A stretch of DNA of 64,000 nt from Chryseobacterium sp. G0162 (GTDB lineage: Bacteria; Bacteroidota; Bacteroidia; Flavobacteriales; Weeksellaceae): NCBI RefSeq assembly GCF_003815715.1, contig NZ_CP033922.1, positions 1,240,001 to 1,304,000 of the forward strand, written 5' to 3'. The notes below the pieces were generated by a model that saw only the letters and a list, made by a program, of their open reading frames with translations, did no database searches and was not told the DNA's origin. Shown here piece by piece: positions 51,202 through 61,412 of the stretch (its first letter is position 1; every line of letters starts with the position of its first letter). A program made the translations under genes and the position numbers.

Positions 51202-51948
51202 TTATTTATTTTTCAGCTGCTCAGGAATGTTTGTTGTTACAAAACCGATTCCCTGCTTTTTCAATTCATCATATACAGCAATATCGTTTACTGTCCATGA
51301 ATTGGTGATAAGTCCTAACGTTTTTGCTTCAGCAATCCATGTTGGATTTTTCTGGAAAACACTGTAGTGATAATCCATCCCGTCAAGACCTTCTTTTTTG
51401 ATCTGCTCCGGTGACAATTCTCCATTCAGATACTGAACTTTAAATGATGGTGCCAGTTTTTTGATCTCTTTACAGATATTCAGACTGAAAGAAATAAATT
51501 CACTTTGAGATTCCAGCTTCATATCCTTAATCATCTTGATTGTCTTTTGTGTGATCTCATTTTCAATCTCAGGCGTTTTAGCCGGTTTGATCTCTACAAT
51601 CAGTTTTACGGAAGCATCTTTTTTCCCTTGTTTTAAATAATCCTTTAAAGTTGGAAACTTCTCTCCGTTTGATAATTTTAAAGCTTCTAATTCTTTGAAT
51701 GATGTTTCAGAGATTTCCATTTTACCGTGATGCTCATCATGATTGATGACCAATACTCCGTCTTTTGTCATTCTCACATCAAATTCGGAACCGTAAACTT
51801 TTAATTTCTGTGCATTTTCTAACGATGTAATAGAATTTTCCGTTGTAGGAGGCTGAGCCTGGAAATATCCTCTATGGGCAATGATCTGGGTTTGTGCTTT
51901 CATTAAAACTGTACTTAAAACTGCTAACCCTAAGATAAAATTTTTCAT
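51202..51948 (-). CDS. Glycerophosphodiester phosphodiesterase, exported
   Basis: It hydrolyses glycerophosphodiesters (phospholipid deacylation products) to glycerol-3-phosphate and an alcohol. The 248-residue protein has a signal peptide (MKNFILGLAVLSTVLMKAQ). The active-site blocks are IIAHRGYF with the catalytic His, then PTTENSITSLENA, FDVRMTKDGVLVINHDEHHG with the second His, and IVEIKP. The C-terminal YHYSVFQKN, TNSWTVNDIAVY complete the TIM barrel. Adjacent SusC/SusD, phosphoesterase and a second receptor suggest a shared role in obtaining phosphate or glycerol from lipid head groups. Confidence 0.94.
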   Translation of the reverse strand: MKNFILGLAVLSTVLMKAQTQIIAHRGYFQAQPPTTENSITSLENAQKLKVYGSEFDVRMTKDGVLVINHDEHHGKMEISETSFKELEALKLSNGEKFPTLKDYLKQGKKDASVKLIVEIKPAKTPEIENEITQKTIKMIKDMKLESQSEFISFSLNICKEIKKLAPSFKVQYLNGELSPEQIKKEGLDGMDYHYSVFQKNPTWIAEAKTLGLITNSWTVNDIAVYDELKKQGIGFVTTNIPEQLKNK

Positions 51949-52029
51949 AATATAATTTAGATAATTAAAACAAAGTCCTGAAACTTTTGATAAAGGTAAT
52001 TATTATAGGACTTATTGAGAAATATAAAA

Positions 52030-52095
52030 CCACAAAAGAAAGGTCTTAATCTTGTATTTTTAGAATACCTTTCTTAAAAATCCTGTCTTTTGTGG
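52030..52095 (-). terminator. Compound hairpin terminator of the Oar-like receptor gene
   Basis: CCACAAAAGA (52030-52039) pairs with TCTTTTGTGG (52086-52095), and AAGAAAGGT with ACCTTTCTT inside. On the minus strand the stem is followed by TTTTAT. Confidence 0.65.
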
Positions 52096-52120
52096 CAACC
52101 AACTATTATTTTATAATTTC

Positions 52121-55100
52121 TTAAAAACTATACTTCGCTCCAATCTGAATCTGATATGGATTTCCTGACAAAGGTGCTAATCCGTTACCGCTCACATTTT
52201 TTGTATATTCAAATCTTTTGGTAACCGGATCAAAGCTTTTAATTTTGTACATAGAGGTATTTCCATAGGATTCATTGACACCCCATTCTTTATTAAGCAG
52301 GTTGGCAACATTGAAAATGTCTACAGAAAGTTCAAATGCACCAATTTTATCAAATTTTATTTTCTTGGCTATACGCAGATCCCAAACTCCATAGAATCCG
52401 TTCTTACCGCCGTTACGTTCTGCAATTTTACCATTGTATTCACTCACATAATCTTTCAATGCTTTTCCTACATTAGGATCATCAATAATAGATTGGGCAA
52501 TATTCGGGAAGATATAAGCAAGATCATTGCTATCTACAAAATCTCCATTAATATTTCCTCCTGCTGTCATAGAGAAACGTGTTCCTCCAATTCCTGAATA
52601 CCTGATTCCTAGTGTAAATCCTGCAACAGTAGGTGAGTTACCATAAATAACCACTTTATTACGGAACTGGTTATCTGAATATGTCATTTTCAAATCTCTA
52701 GGATCTCCCTGAACCATTGTAGATAGCGTTGCAGAATTCGCTACGTTTCCGTTGTATGATGTATTGTCTTTAATATCAGACCAGGTATAACTTGCTGTAA
52801 TTTCCCCATCTTTCCAATAACGGTAACTGGTATCTACTACAAATGAAAACTGATTGACTTTACCATCACTCACCAGCTCCAATACTCTACCGAAATTATT
52901 GTTGATTCTTCCTTTTTTCCAGTCAATTTTTGCGCCGTCTATTGCAGAGGTAGGAACATACACTCCTCTTCCTCCTTCATTATCCAATGTAAAGAATGGA
53001 TTAGCTACCATGTTTCTGTCGTAGTAATAGTAGTTATTTCTACCCAAAGCCATATAGGCTGCCAATCCTGCTCTGAATCTATCATTAAAGAAGTGGGTAT
53101 AAGAGATGTTCGCTTTGTAAACAATTGGGATTTTAGCATCTTTCCCGGTATAGTTGATGGTTGGAACCTGATCCTTAGCAAGCGTAGGAACAGAGGCGTA
53201 ATTATTTCTATAACTGTTAAAATCCGGTGTCAGTCCAGCCGTTGCCGGATCTACATCTACTGTAGCCAGATGTTTTCCGTCAAATACCAGATTATTGATA
53301 ATCATATAATTGTTGATATCTGAAGAGAATACCCCTGCTCCGAATTTTAAGAAGTCTTTATTCTGCTCGTTGATATTCCATTCAAACTGAAATCTTGGCT
53401 GAATGACGAAAGATTTGATTTTATTATCCGTTCTGATCCCCATTTCATCAAGCAATTTTTGATTGAGTTCTGCTTTTGGATACCCTCCATAATCTAATCT
53501 CAAACCAGCCATCAAATCTAAACCTTTTGCAATTTTAGTCTGGAATTGTCCGTAAACACCGATATTCCAGATATTAGACCTTACTGACGGATCATCCATT
53601 AAAGGGACTTCTCTATAAAATCTGTAAGGTTTAAGATTATCAAAATTATCAAGACTGCTTATTTTTTTATCCGGATCATCCTTAAAATGGAATCTTCCGT
53701 TGACCTCACTTCCGTAAACAGATTTTGAAGTGGTATACATTAAATCAGCACCGAAAGTATATTTTACTTTATCTGTATTGTAGTATAAGTTATCTACAAT
53801 CTGAAACACATTATTTCTGAAGCTTTCCTGGGCAAAACGATGTCCACCGATCTGGATATTCGTAGATCCTGCACTTGATGCTACTCCTTCAACAATCGCT
53901 CTTGGTACAGGTCTTCCTAATTCATCATTCTGATAACTATCCTGGAAAGTATATAAATACTGAGCCTTTAATTCATTAGTTAAATTAGGCTTTAAATTTG
54001 ATCTTAAAGTCAATAATAAACTGTTGTCAAGGTTTTTATCATTCCCATAAGATTCAAAGAAATTGATACTGGTATTATCACCAAGTCCATTTTTATTCAG
54101 GTCGTAAGTAAAATTGTTTCTTAAAGTCAACAAATGCTTCTCATTAATCTGCCAGTCTAAACGTAGAAACGCAGCATCAGAGTTTCTTACTTTGTCAAAG
54201 CTTCCGAACTGTGGAGTATTTCCCACTCCATATTTAGCCCTTGCAATGTCTAAAAATTTATTAAGCGTTTCTGTTGTGGTGTTGAATCTCTTTTCATCAT
54301 CTTTAGACCTGATATCTGCAATAATCAAAGGTCTTGAATCCAGCTGGTGATCCCATGCTGCAAAGAAGTGAAGTTTATTTTTGATAATCGGTCCCCCTAA
54401 AGAGAATCCGAACTGAGAAGTAGAAAAATCATTCTGTCTTTTATTTCCTCTGATGTCATAGGGACTAGAAAGCCAGTTAGTTCTTAGGTATTCCCAGGCA
54501 CTTCCGGAAAATTTATTCGTACCGGATTTGGTAACGGCACTTACCGTTCCACCACCACTTCTCCCCAAGGTCACATCGTATTGGTTGGTGGTAATTTTAA
54601 ATTCACGTACAGCTTCAATGGAGATAGAGAAAGGGGCACCACTTCGGCTGGTAGTAGATCCTGCAGAAGTTGGGTTTTTAGCTGTCATTCCATCAATGGT
54701 AAAGTTGGTAGAAGATCCCAGCTGCCCGGAAAGGTTTCCTCCTTTTCCACTTAAAGGAGATAACTCTGTAAGATTGGTAAAGTTTCGTCCGTTTACTGGC
54801 AAGATACCGATGTTTTTCGCAGAAATAGCTGTAGCGGCTCCCAGGTTTCCGATTTTGTTTTTCAGGTTTCCGGTAATCTTTACTTCTTCAATATGTTTTT
54901 CATTACCCAAATCCATGTTCACCGTTACCTGATCTCCGAAGTTGACATTGTAACCTTCTCTTTTATCATCATTTACGATCACCGTATAAGGCCCTCCCAA
55001 AGGAATTTCTTTAAAAATATACTCTCCTTTTGAGTTCGTTTCCGTTTCCGTCCTGAACCCTGTGGATTCATTAACGATGGTTACTTTCACTTTTTCCTGA

Positions 55101-55216
55101 GCCGCACTTCCCGGCCCGGTCACTTTTCCTACGATGGATGCCTGCGTAGTCTGTGCATACGCTATAGTTCCAAGTCCTAAAAACAATAACCCCAGTACAA
55201 TCTTTACTTTTCTCAT
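52121..55216 (-). CDS. Oar-like TonB-dependent outer-membrane receptor with carboxypeptidase-like domain
   Basis: A 1031-residue outer-membrane protein. A signal peptide ending AYAQ is followed by a carboxypeptidase-regulatory-like domain (about 25-105: ASIVGKVTGPGSAAQ, ETETNSKGEYIFKEIPLGG). A TonB box-like EEVKITG comes next. The plug shows LPVNGRNFTNLTELSPLSG and VREFKITTNQYDVTLGRSGG; SGTNKFSGSAWEYLRTNW begins the barrel, which closes with GNPYQIQIGAKYSF. This is the Oar/OmpA-related family first known in Myxococcus, where it affects adhesion and protease export. The ligand here is unknown. A TACCTTTG box at 55235-55242 precedes it. Confidence 0.9.
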   Translation of the reverse strand: MRKVKIVLGLLFLGLGTIAYAQTTQASIVGKVTGPGSAAQEKVKVTIVNESTGFRTETETNSKGEYIFKEIPLGGPYTVIVNDDKREGYNVNFGDQVTVNMDLGNEKHIEEVKITGNLKNKIGNLGAATAISAKNIGILPVNGRNFTNLTELSPLSGKGGNLSGQLGSSTNFTIDGMTAKNPTSAGSTTSRSGAPFSISIEAVREFKITTNQYDVTLGRSGGGTVSAVTKSGTNKFSGSAWEYLRTNWLSSPYDIRGNKRQNDFSTSQFGFSLGGPIIKNKLHFFAAWDHQLDSRPLIIADIRSKDDEKRFNTTTETLNKFLDIARAKYGVGNTPQFGSFDKVRNSDAAFLRLDWQINEKHLLTLRNNFTYDLNKNGLGDNTSINFFESYGNDKNLDNSLLLTLRSNLKPNLTNELKAQYLYTFQDSYQNDELGRPVPRAIVEGVASSAGSTNIQIGGHRFAQESFRNNVFQIVDNLYYNTDKVKYTFGADLMYTTSKSVYGSEVNGRFHFKDDPDKKISSLDNFDNLKPYRFYREVPLMDDPSVRSNIWNIGVYGQFQTKIAKGLDLMAGLRLDYGGYPKAELNQKLLDEMGIRTDNKIKSFVIQPRFQFEWNINEQNKDFLKFGAGVFSSDINNYMIINNLVFDGKHLATVDVDPATAGLTPDFNSYRNNYASVPTLAKDQVPTINYTGKDAKIPIVYKANISYTHFFNDRFRAGLAAYMALGRNNYYYYDRNMVANPFFTLDNEGGRGVYVPTSAIDGAKIDWKKGRINNNFGRVLELVSDGKVNQFSFVVDTSYRYWKDGEITASYTWSDIKDNTSYNGNVANSATLSTMVQGDPRDLKMTYSDNQFRNKVVIYGNSPTVAGFTLGIRYSGIGGTRFSMTAGGNINGDFVDSNDLAYIFPNIAQSIIDDPNVGKALKDYVSEYNGKIAERNGGKNGFYGVWDLRIAKKIKFDKIGAFELSVDIFNVANLLNKEWGVNESYGNTSMYKIKSFDPVTKRFEYTKNVSGNGLAPLSGNPYQIQIGAKYSF

Positions 55217-55234
55217 GTCTTCAAATTAGATGTG

Positions 55235-55242
55235 CAAAGGTA
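55235..55242 (-). promoter_or_regulatory. Promoter -7 box of the Oar-like receptor gene
   Basis: The minus strand reads TACCTTTG, a full TAnnTTTG match. Confidence 0.6.
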
Positions 55243-55417
55243 TTTTTACTTTGAGAGGCATCTGTTTAAGGGAGTTTTAACATTTTTTTAATTAAACTGA
55301 AACGATATGTTAAATTACTTTAAACATCTGTTTTATTTTCTACAGAGCCAGTTGGTTAAAGCATGTTACAGATTATTAATTTTCCTGTAATATTTAATTC
55401 TCTTATTTTTTAAATGA

Positions 55418-57463
<2,046 letters not shown>

Positions 57464-57492
57464 AGGAATAAAAGCATTTTTAAATAATTATT

Positions 57493-57530
57493 AAATAAAC
57501 CATTAAGATATTATCTTAATGGTTTATTTT
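57493..57530 (+). terminator. Palindromic terminator of ligA overlapping the next promoter
   Basis: AAATAAACCATTAAGATA and TATCTTAATGGTTTATTT are perfectly complementary over 18 bp with one base between. The T-rich 3' arm runs into the -7 box of the next gene. Confidence 0.85.
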
Positions 57531-57532
57531 TG
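57525..57532 (+). promoter_or_regulatory. Promoter -7 box of the LRR protein gene
   Basis: TATTTTTG matches TAnnTTTG. It overlaps the 3' arm of the ligA terminator by 6 bases. Confidence 0.6.
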
Positions 57533-57579
57533 CAATATATTCTATATAAAGAATAAAAAACTAATACTAAAACTAAACC

Positions 57580-60288
57580 ATGAAAAAAATTTACTTAGTC
57601 CTTCTGATGACTATGTTCTCTGCCCTACAGGCACAAATCGTTACGATTCCTGATGTTAAATTAAAAAACAAACTTTTATCTTCAACGGCTACAAATAATA
57701 TTGCAATGAATTCCACAGGAAGCAGTATTAAGATAGATGCCAATAATGATGGTGAAATTCAGCTGTCTGAAGCTCTCGCCGTTGAGAAACTTAACGTTGA
57801 GAGTTCTGCAATCGTTAATATAAGTGGTCTTGAAGCATTTTCAAATGTGAAAGAATTAAATTTAATGAGTAATAATCTAATCTCAGCATCTCTCAGTTTT
57901 CCTGAACTTAAATCTCTGAACATCTCTTCTAACTATCTGACTTCTATAAATATTACTAATTGCCCGCTTCTCCAATCAATTGACATCACAAGCAACAATC
58001 TTTCAACGCAGGCCCTTACCAATAACTCTTTAGCCAATTTATATACCGGAGGTAATCAACTGCAACATTTAAATCTACAAGGAATTCCAGCAGTAAAAAA
58101 AGTATTGATAAGCTATTCTAATCTTGAAACAATTAATGCAGCAAATATGCCTTTTTTGGAGGAATTGGAAATAAGTAATGCATCTAAGCTATCACAACTC
58201 AATTTGAGCGGTTCCTTACAACTTAAGAGTTTAGCAATGCAATACACGGGTTTAATTAATCTTGACCTGACCAATCTTACAGGCCTTAAAACACTAGAAG
58301 GTAACAATAATAAATTTCAGACGGCAATTCTTGACGGCTGCACTGCTCTTTCTTTGGTAAGATTGGAAAACTGCTTTCTTACAAGCATGAGTATTAATAA
58401 TCTTCCTTTGCTCAGCATGATGTATCTTTCGAATAATAAACTTACTTCTGTAGTTTTAAACAACCTTTATGGTCTGCAGCATTTTGAATGTTATAGTAAC
58501 CAACTTACCAATCTTACCATCAATAACGCACCTCATCTTATAACTCTGTATGCCAGCAACAATAAGCTTACTGCTCTTAATTTGTCTACAGCTACCAATA
58601 TCGAAACTTTATGGTGCAGTTCTAATAATCTGCTAAGTCTGGATGTCAGCATTCTGACCAATCTTACTTCCCTTCAATGTACTGAGAATCTATTTACAGA
58701 ACTTGATTTTTCCAAAAATAAAGCAATGCAATATGTAGCTTGTAGTTATAATCATAATTTACAAAAAATCTTTTTAAAGAACGGAACCTCTCAGGCTTTT
58801 ATTCTTACTCATTTATTTCCTAATCCAAGCCTTGCTTATATTTGTTGTGATGAAAACGAAATTAATTATTTTAATGCTAATAATGTTTCTGTCAATAATG
58901 GTAAGACAGAAATCAATTCATACTGTTCATTTAACCCTGGAGGTACATTTTATACCATTCAGGGAAATGTAAAAGTAGATGGCAATAACAATGGCTGTGA
59001 TACCAATGATGCCAACAAGGCTTTGCAAAAGTTCATCATAACAGGAGGCAGCAATACAGGAACTGCGATTGCCAATACTTCCGGCAATTTTTCTATTCCG
59101 GTTCAGGCAGGCACCCATACGGTGACTCCGGTTCTTGAAAACCCAACATATTTCAATATTTCACCTACAAACTTTACAGCAAGCTTCCCTCAACAAGCAA
59201 GTCCATTTACTCAAAATTTCTGCATAACTCCCAACGGGATTCATAATGACTTGGAAACAGTAATTATACCGGTAACAGACGCTTCTCCGGGCTTCGAATC
59301 AACCTATAAAATCATTTATAAAAACAAAGGGACTGTCACACAATCAGGCAATCTGATATTTACTTACAATGATAATTTAATGGATTATATGAGTGCGACA
59401 TTGTCTCCATCTTCTCAATCTTCCGGAACATTGAACTGGAATTTCACAAATCTTCAACCCTTTGAAACCAAAGAAATTATCGTTACAGTTAAGCTAAATA
59501 CTCCCACACAAACTCCAGCTTTAAATGGGGGTGATATTCTGCATTACACTGCACAGATTAACGGAGCTACTGATGACACTCCTGCAGATAATAATTTTGT
59601 ACTGAACCAAACAGTTGTGAACTCTTTTGATCCTAATGATAAAACCTGTCTTGAAGGAGCTGCTATCTCAAAAACCCAGGTTGGAGACTACGTCCATTAC
59701 TTAATCCGATTTGAAAATACAGGAACAGCCAATGCCAGAAACATTGTGGTAAAAGATGAGATTGATACCTCAAAATTTGATATTTCTTCTTTAGTTCCTT
59801 TGAATGGAAGCCACAGCTACGTAACAAGAATAACTGATCCTAATGTGATAGAATTTATTTTCGAAAATATTCAGCTGCCTTTTGATGATGCTAACAATGA
59901 CGGATATATATCATTTAAGATTAAAACAAAATCTACTTTAGCGGTAGGGAATAGCTTCAGCAATACGGCCAAGATCTACTTTGATTACAATTTTCCTATT
60001 GTTACCAATACTTATACAACATCGGTGATGGGTACATTGGCTACTTCAGAGATCAAAAACGATAAGAATACAATAAGCATTTATCCTAATCCTGTAAAAG
60101 ACATCCTGTATATTCAATCTGCAAATGAAGTAAGTAAGGTTGTAATTTATGATGCAACCGGAAGAGTCATTACTTCTATGGGTACAAAAGGAAATTCCGT
60201 TCCAGTTTCGGATCTTCCGAAAGGAAATTATCTGATTAAACTATTCTTAGAAGATAAAGTTTCTGTACAGAAATTCATTAAAGAATAA
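57580..60288 (+). CDS. Leucine-rich-repeat surface protein with T9SS type A sorting domain
   Basis: A large exported protein of 902 residues. After a signal peptide (MKKIYLVLLMTMFSALQA) there is a DANNDGEIQLSEAL block resembling a dockerin or EF-hand loop (about 50-62). About sixteen LRR-like repeats of internalin style follow to about 430 (for example VKELNLMSNNLISASLS, LKSLNISSNYLTSI, LITLYASNNKLTALNLS). Then come beta domains with a second Asp-rich loop (KVDGNNNGCDTNDANKA) and a DUF11-like repeat (VGDYVHYLIRFENTGTANA). The last 75 residues are a T9SS C-terminal domain: SIYPNPVKDILYI, VVIYDATGRVI, LPKGNYLIKLF. It is thus exported by type IX secretion to the cell surface. LRRs suggest adhesion or ligand binding; the target is unknown. 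Confidence 0.93.
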   Translation: MKKIYLVLLMTMFSALQAQIVTIPDVKLKNKLLSSTATNNIAMNSTGSSIKIDANNDGEIQLSEALAVEKLNVESSAIVNISGLEAFSNVKELNLMSNNLISASLSFPELKSLNISSNYLTSINITNCPLLQSIDITSNNLSTQALTNNSLANLYTGGNQLQHLNLQGIPAVKKVLISYSNLETINAANMPFLEELEISNASKLSQLNLSGSLQLKSLAMQYTGLINLDLTNLTGLKTLEGNNNKFQTAILDGCTALSLVRLENCFLTSMSINNLPLLSMMYLSNNKLTSVVLNNLYGLQHFECYSNQLTNLTINNAPHLITLYASNNKLTALNLSTATNIETLWCSSNNLLSLDVSILTNLTSLQCTENLFTELDFSKNKAMQYVACSYNHNLQKIFLKNGTSQAFILTHLFPNPSLAYICCDENEINYFNANNVSVNNGKTEINSYCSFNPGGTFYTIQGNVKVDGNNNGCDTNDANKALQKFIITGGSNTGTAIANTSGNFSIPVQAGTHTVTPVLENPTYFNISPTNFTASFPQQASPFTQNFCITPNGIHNDLETVIIPVTDASPGFESTYKIIYKNKGTVTQSGNLIFTYNDNLMDYMSATLSPSSQSSGTLNWNFTNLQPFETKEIIVTVKLNTPTQTPALNGGDILHYTAQINGATDDTPADNNFVLNQTVVNSFDPNDKTCLEGAAISKTQVGDYVHYLIRFENTGTANARNIVVKDEIDTSKFDISSLVPLNGSHSYVTRITDPNVIEFIFENIQLPFDDANNDGYISFKIKTKSTLAVGNSFSNTAKIYFDYNFPIVTNTYTTSVMGTLATSEIKNDKNTISIYPNPVKDILYIQSANEVSKVVIYDATGRVITSMGTKGNSVPVSDLPKGNYLIKLFLEDKVSVQKFIKE

Positions 60289-60309
60289 ACTTATAAAACA
60301 ACTCTATAA

Positions 60310-60341
60310 TAAAGGCTGCGAATAGTTTTTCGCAGCCTTTT
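60310..60341. terminator. Bidirectional terminator
   Basis: AAAGGCTGCGAA pairs with TTCGCAGCCTTT, with T runs on both strands, between convergent genes. Confidence 0.9.
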
Positions 60342-60346
60342 GTATT

Positions 60347-60808
60347 TTATTTAAAAACAAGAATCGCATATCGATTATTCTTCACATCTTTAGGAGTAAC
60401 CAATCTGATGTGTTCCTTATTTTTAAAATAATCTACATAAGAATCTTTGGTGATTGTCTTCCCTTTCTCAGTCTCTTTATATCCGGATTTGAGAATGATC
60501 TTAACGTATTCGTCGTACTCTTTTTTACTTTGGAATTCATATTCAATTCGGTCATCTGATTGATCTTTGTATTCAAACTTACCGATTTTAGATTGGTAAT
60601 CAGCTGATTCATATTCATTCAAGACAAAGCCTAAACCTTCTGTTTTATCATAAAACCTGTAATTAAGACTTTTCATTTCCTTTTTAAAATCAGCCATTCC
60701 CAATTTGTTGAGCGTGGTAAATTGTTCTAAGGTAAAAGTTTGAGCAGAAAAACTCACACTCAGAATCATACAGAATGATATGGCTAATAAGTTTATATCT
60801 TTCTTCAT
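60347..60808 (-). CDS. Exported small protein, function unknown
   Basis: A 153-residue protein with signal peptide MKKDINLLAISFCMILSVSFSAQ. The mature part has LEQFTTLNKLGMADFKKEMK, YRFYDKTEGLGFVLNEYESA and an alternating charged strand region ending IRLVTPKDVKNNRYAILVFK. I recognise no family. The start was placed at MKKDIN, downstream of a TATATTTG box at 60823-60830; the ATG 16 codons earlier would overlap the neighbouring gene and lack a signal peptide. It is probably transcribed from that promoter independently. Confidence 0.65.
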   Translation of the reverse strand: MKKDINLLAISFCMILSVSFSAQTFTLEQFTTLNKLGMADFKKEMKSLNYRFYDKTEGLGFVLNEYESADYQSKIGKFEYKDQSDDRIEYEFQSKKEYDEYVKIILKSGYKETEKGKTITKDSYVDYFKNKEHIRLVTPKDVKNNRYAILVFK

Positions 60809-60822
60809 TTCGTTAATTGGGG

Positions 60823-60830
60823 CAAATATA
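60823..60830 (-). promoter_or_regulatory. Promoter -7 box of the small exported protein gene
   Basis: The minus strand reads TATATTTG, a full TAnnTTTG match, 15 bases before the ATG. Confidence 0.6.
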
Positions 60831-60849
60831 GAATAATAATAATTTTTGC

Positions 60850-61377
60850 CTACCATTTATCTTCTTTACCCAGCAAGCTATAAGGTCTGATCCTGCTATT
60901 CAAAAGCTTCAGCAAAACCTTTGCCTTTACATTTAAGATATCGGTCTGAATACTGTAACGGATTCCTTTTAAATGAGGCAATATTGTTGTAGATACCTTG
61001 TCTATGACATTAGGATTCTCTTTTGGCTTCTTCGTGATAACACAGATATAGGATGAGGTCTTAATCCCATAATGCCGCATATCTACTATAAAAAATAAAG
61101 TGACTTCGTCAAACTTGATGAATGTGGGCTTTCTCAATACATTATAAACAATAATCTGCTGATCTGCTACAGTCAGTAAAGGCTCTGTTCGTACTAGCAG
61201 CAGTATTGAGTACAGTATTCCAAATGAAAAAAGCGTAATTCCAAGAGAAAGAATTCCTATTATAAAAATATTCTCATCCTTGAAATCCGAGTAGGAAAGA
61301 CCAAAAGTAAAAACACATGAAATGATAAGCAGTACCAGGCTTTTAATTTTACTGGAATAAAAATGATGCTCTTTCAT
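60850..61377 (-). CDS. Two-helix membrane protein with PH-like soluble part, function unknown
   Basis: A 175-residue protein. Two transmembrane segments (LVLLIISCVFTFGLSY and FIIGILSLGITLFSFGILYS) near residues 13-28 and 37-62 are followed by a beta-rich cytoplasmic part: LLTVADQQIIVYNVLRKPTF, FDEVTLFFIVDMRHYG. This pattern resembles small bacterial proteins with a PH-like fold after two helices (STM3941-like), but that is only a resemblance. It sits 35 bases after the histidine kinase gene on the same strand and could be co-transcribed with it. Confidence 0.6.
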   Translation of the reverse strand: MKEHHFYSSKIKSLVLLIISCVFTFGLSYSDFKDENIFIIGILSLGITLFSFGILYSILLLVRTEPLLTVADQQIIVYNVLRKPTFIKFDEVTLFFIVDMRHYGIKTSSYICVITKKPKENPNVIDKVSTTILPHLKGIRYSIQTDILNVKAKVLLKLLNSRIRPYSLLGKEDKW

Positions 61378-61412
61378 AGTTTCTATTTGATAGGATTCAA
61401 ATATATAAAACT

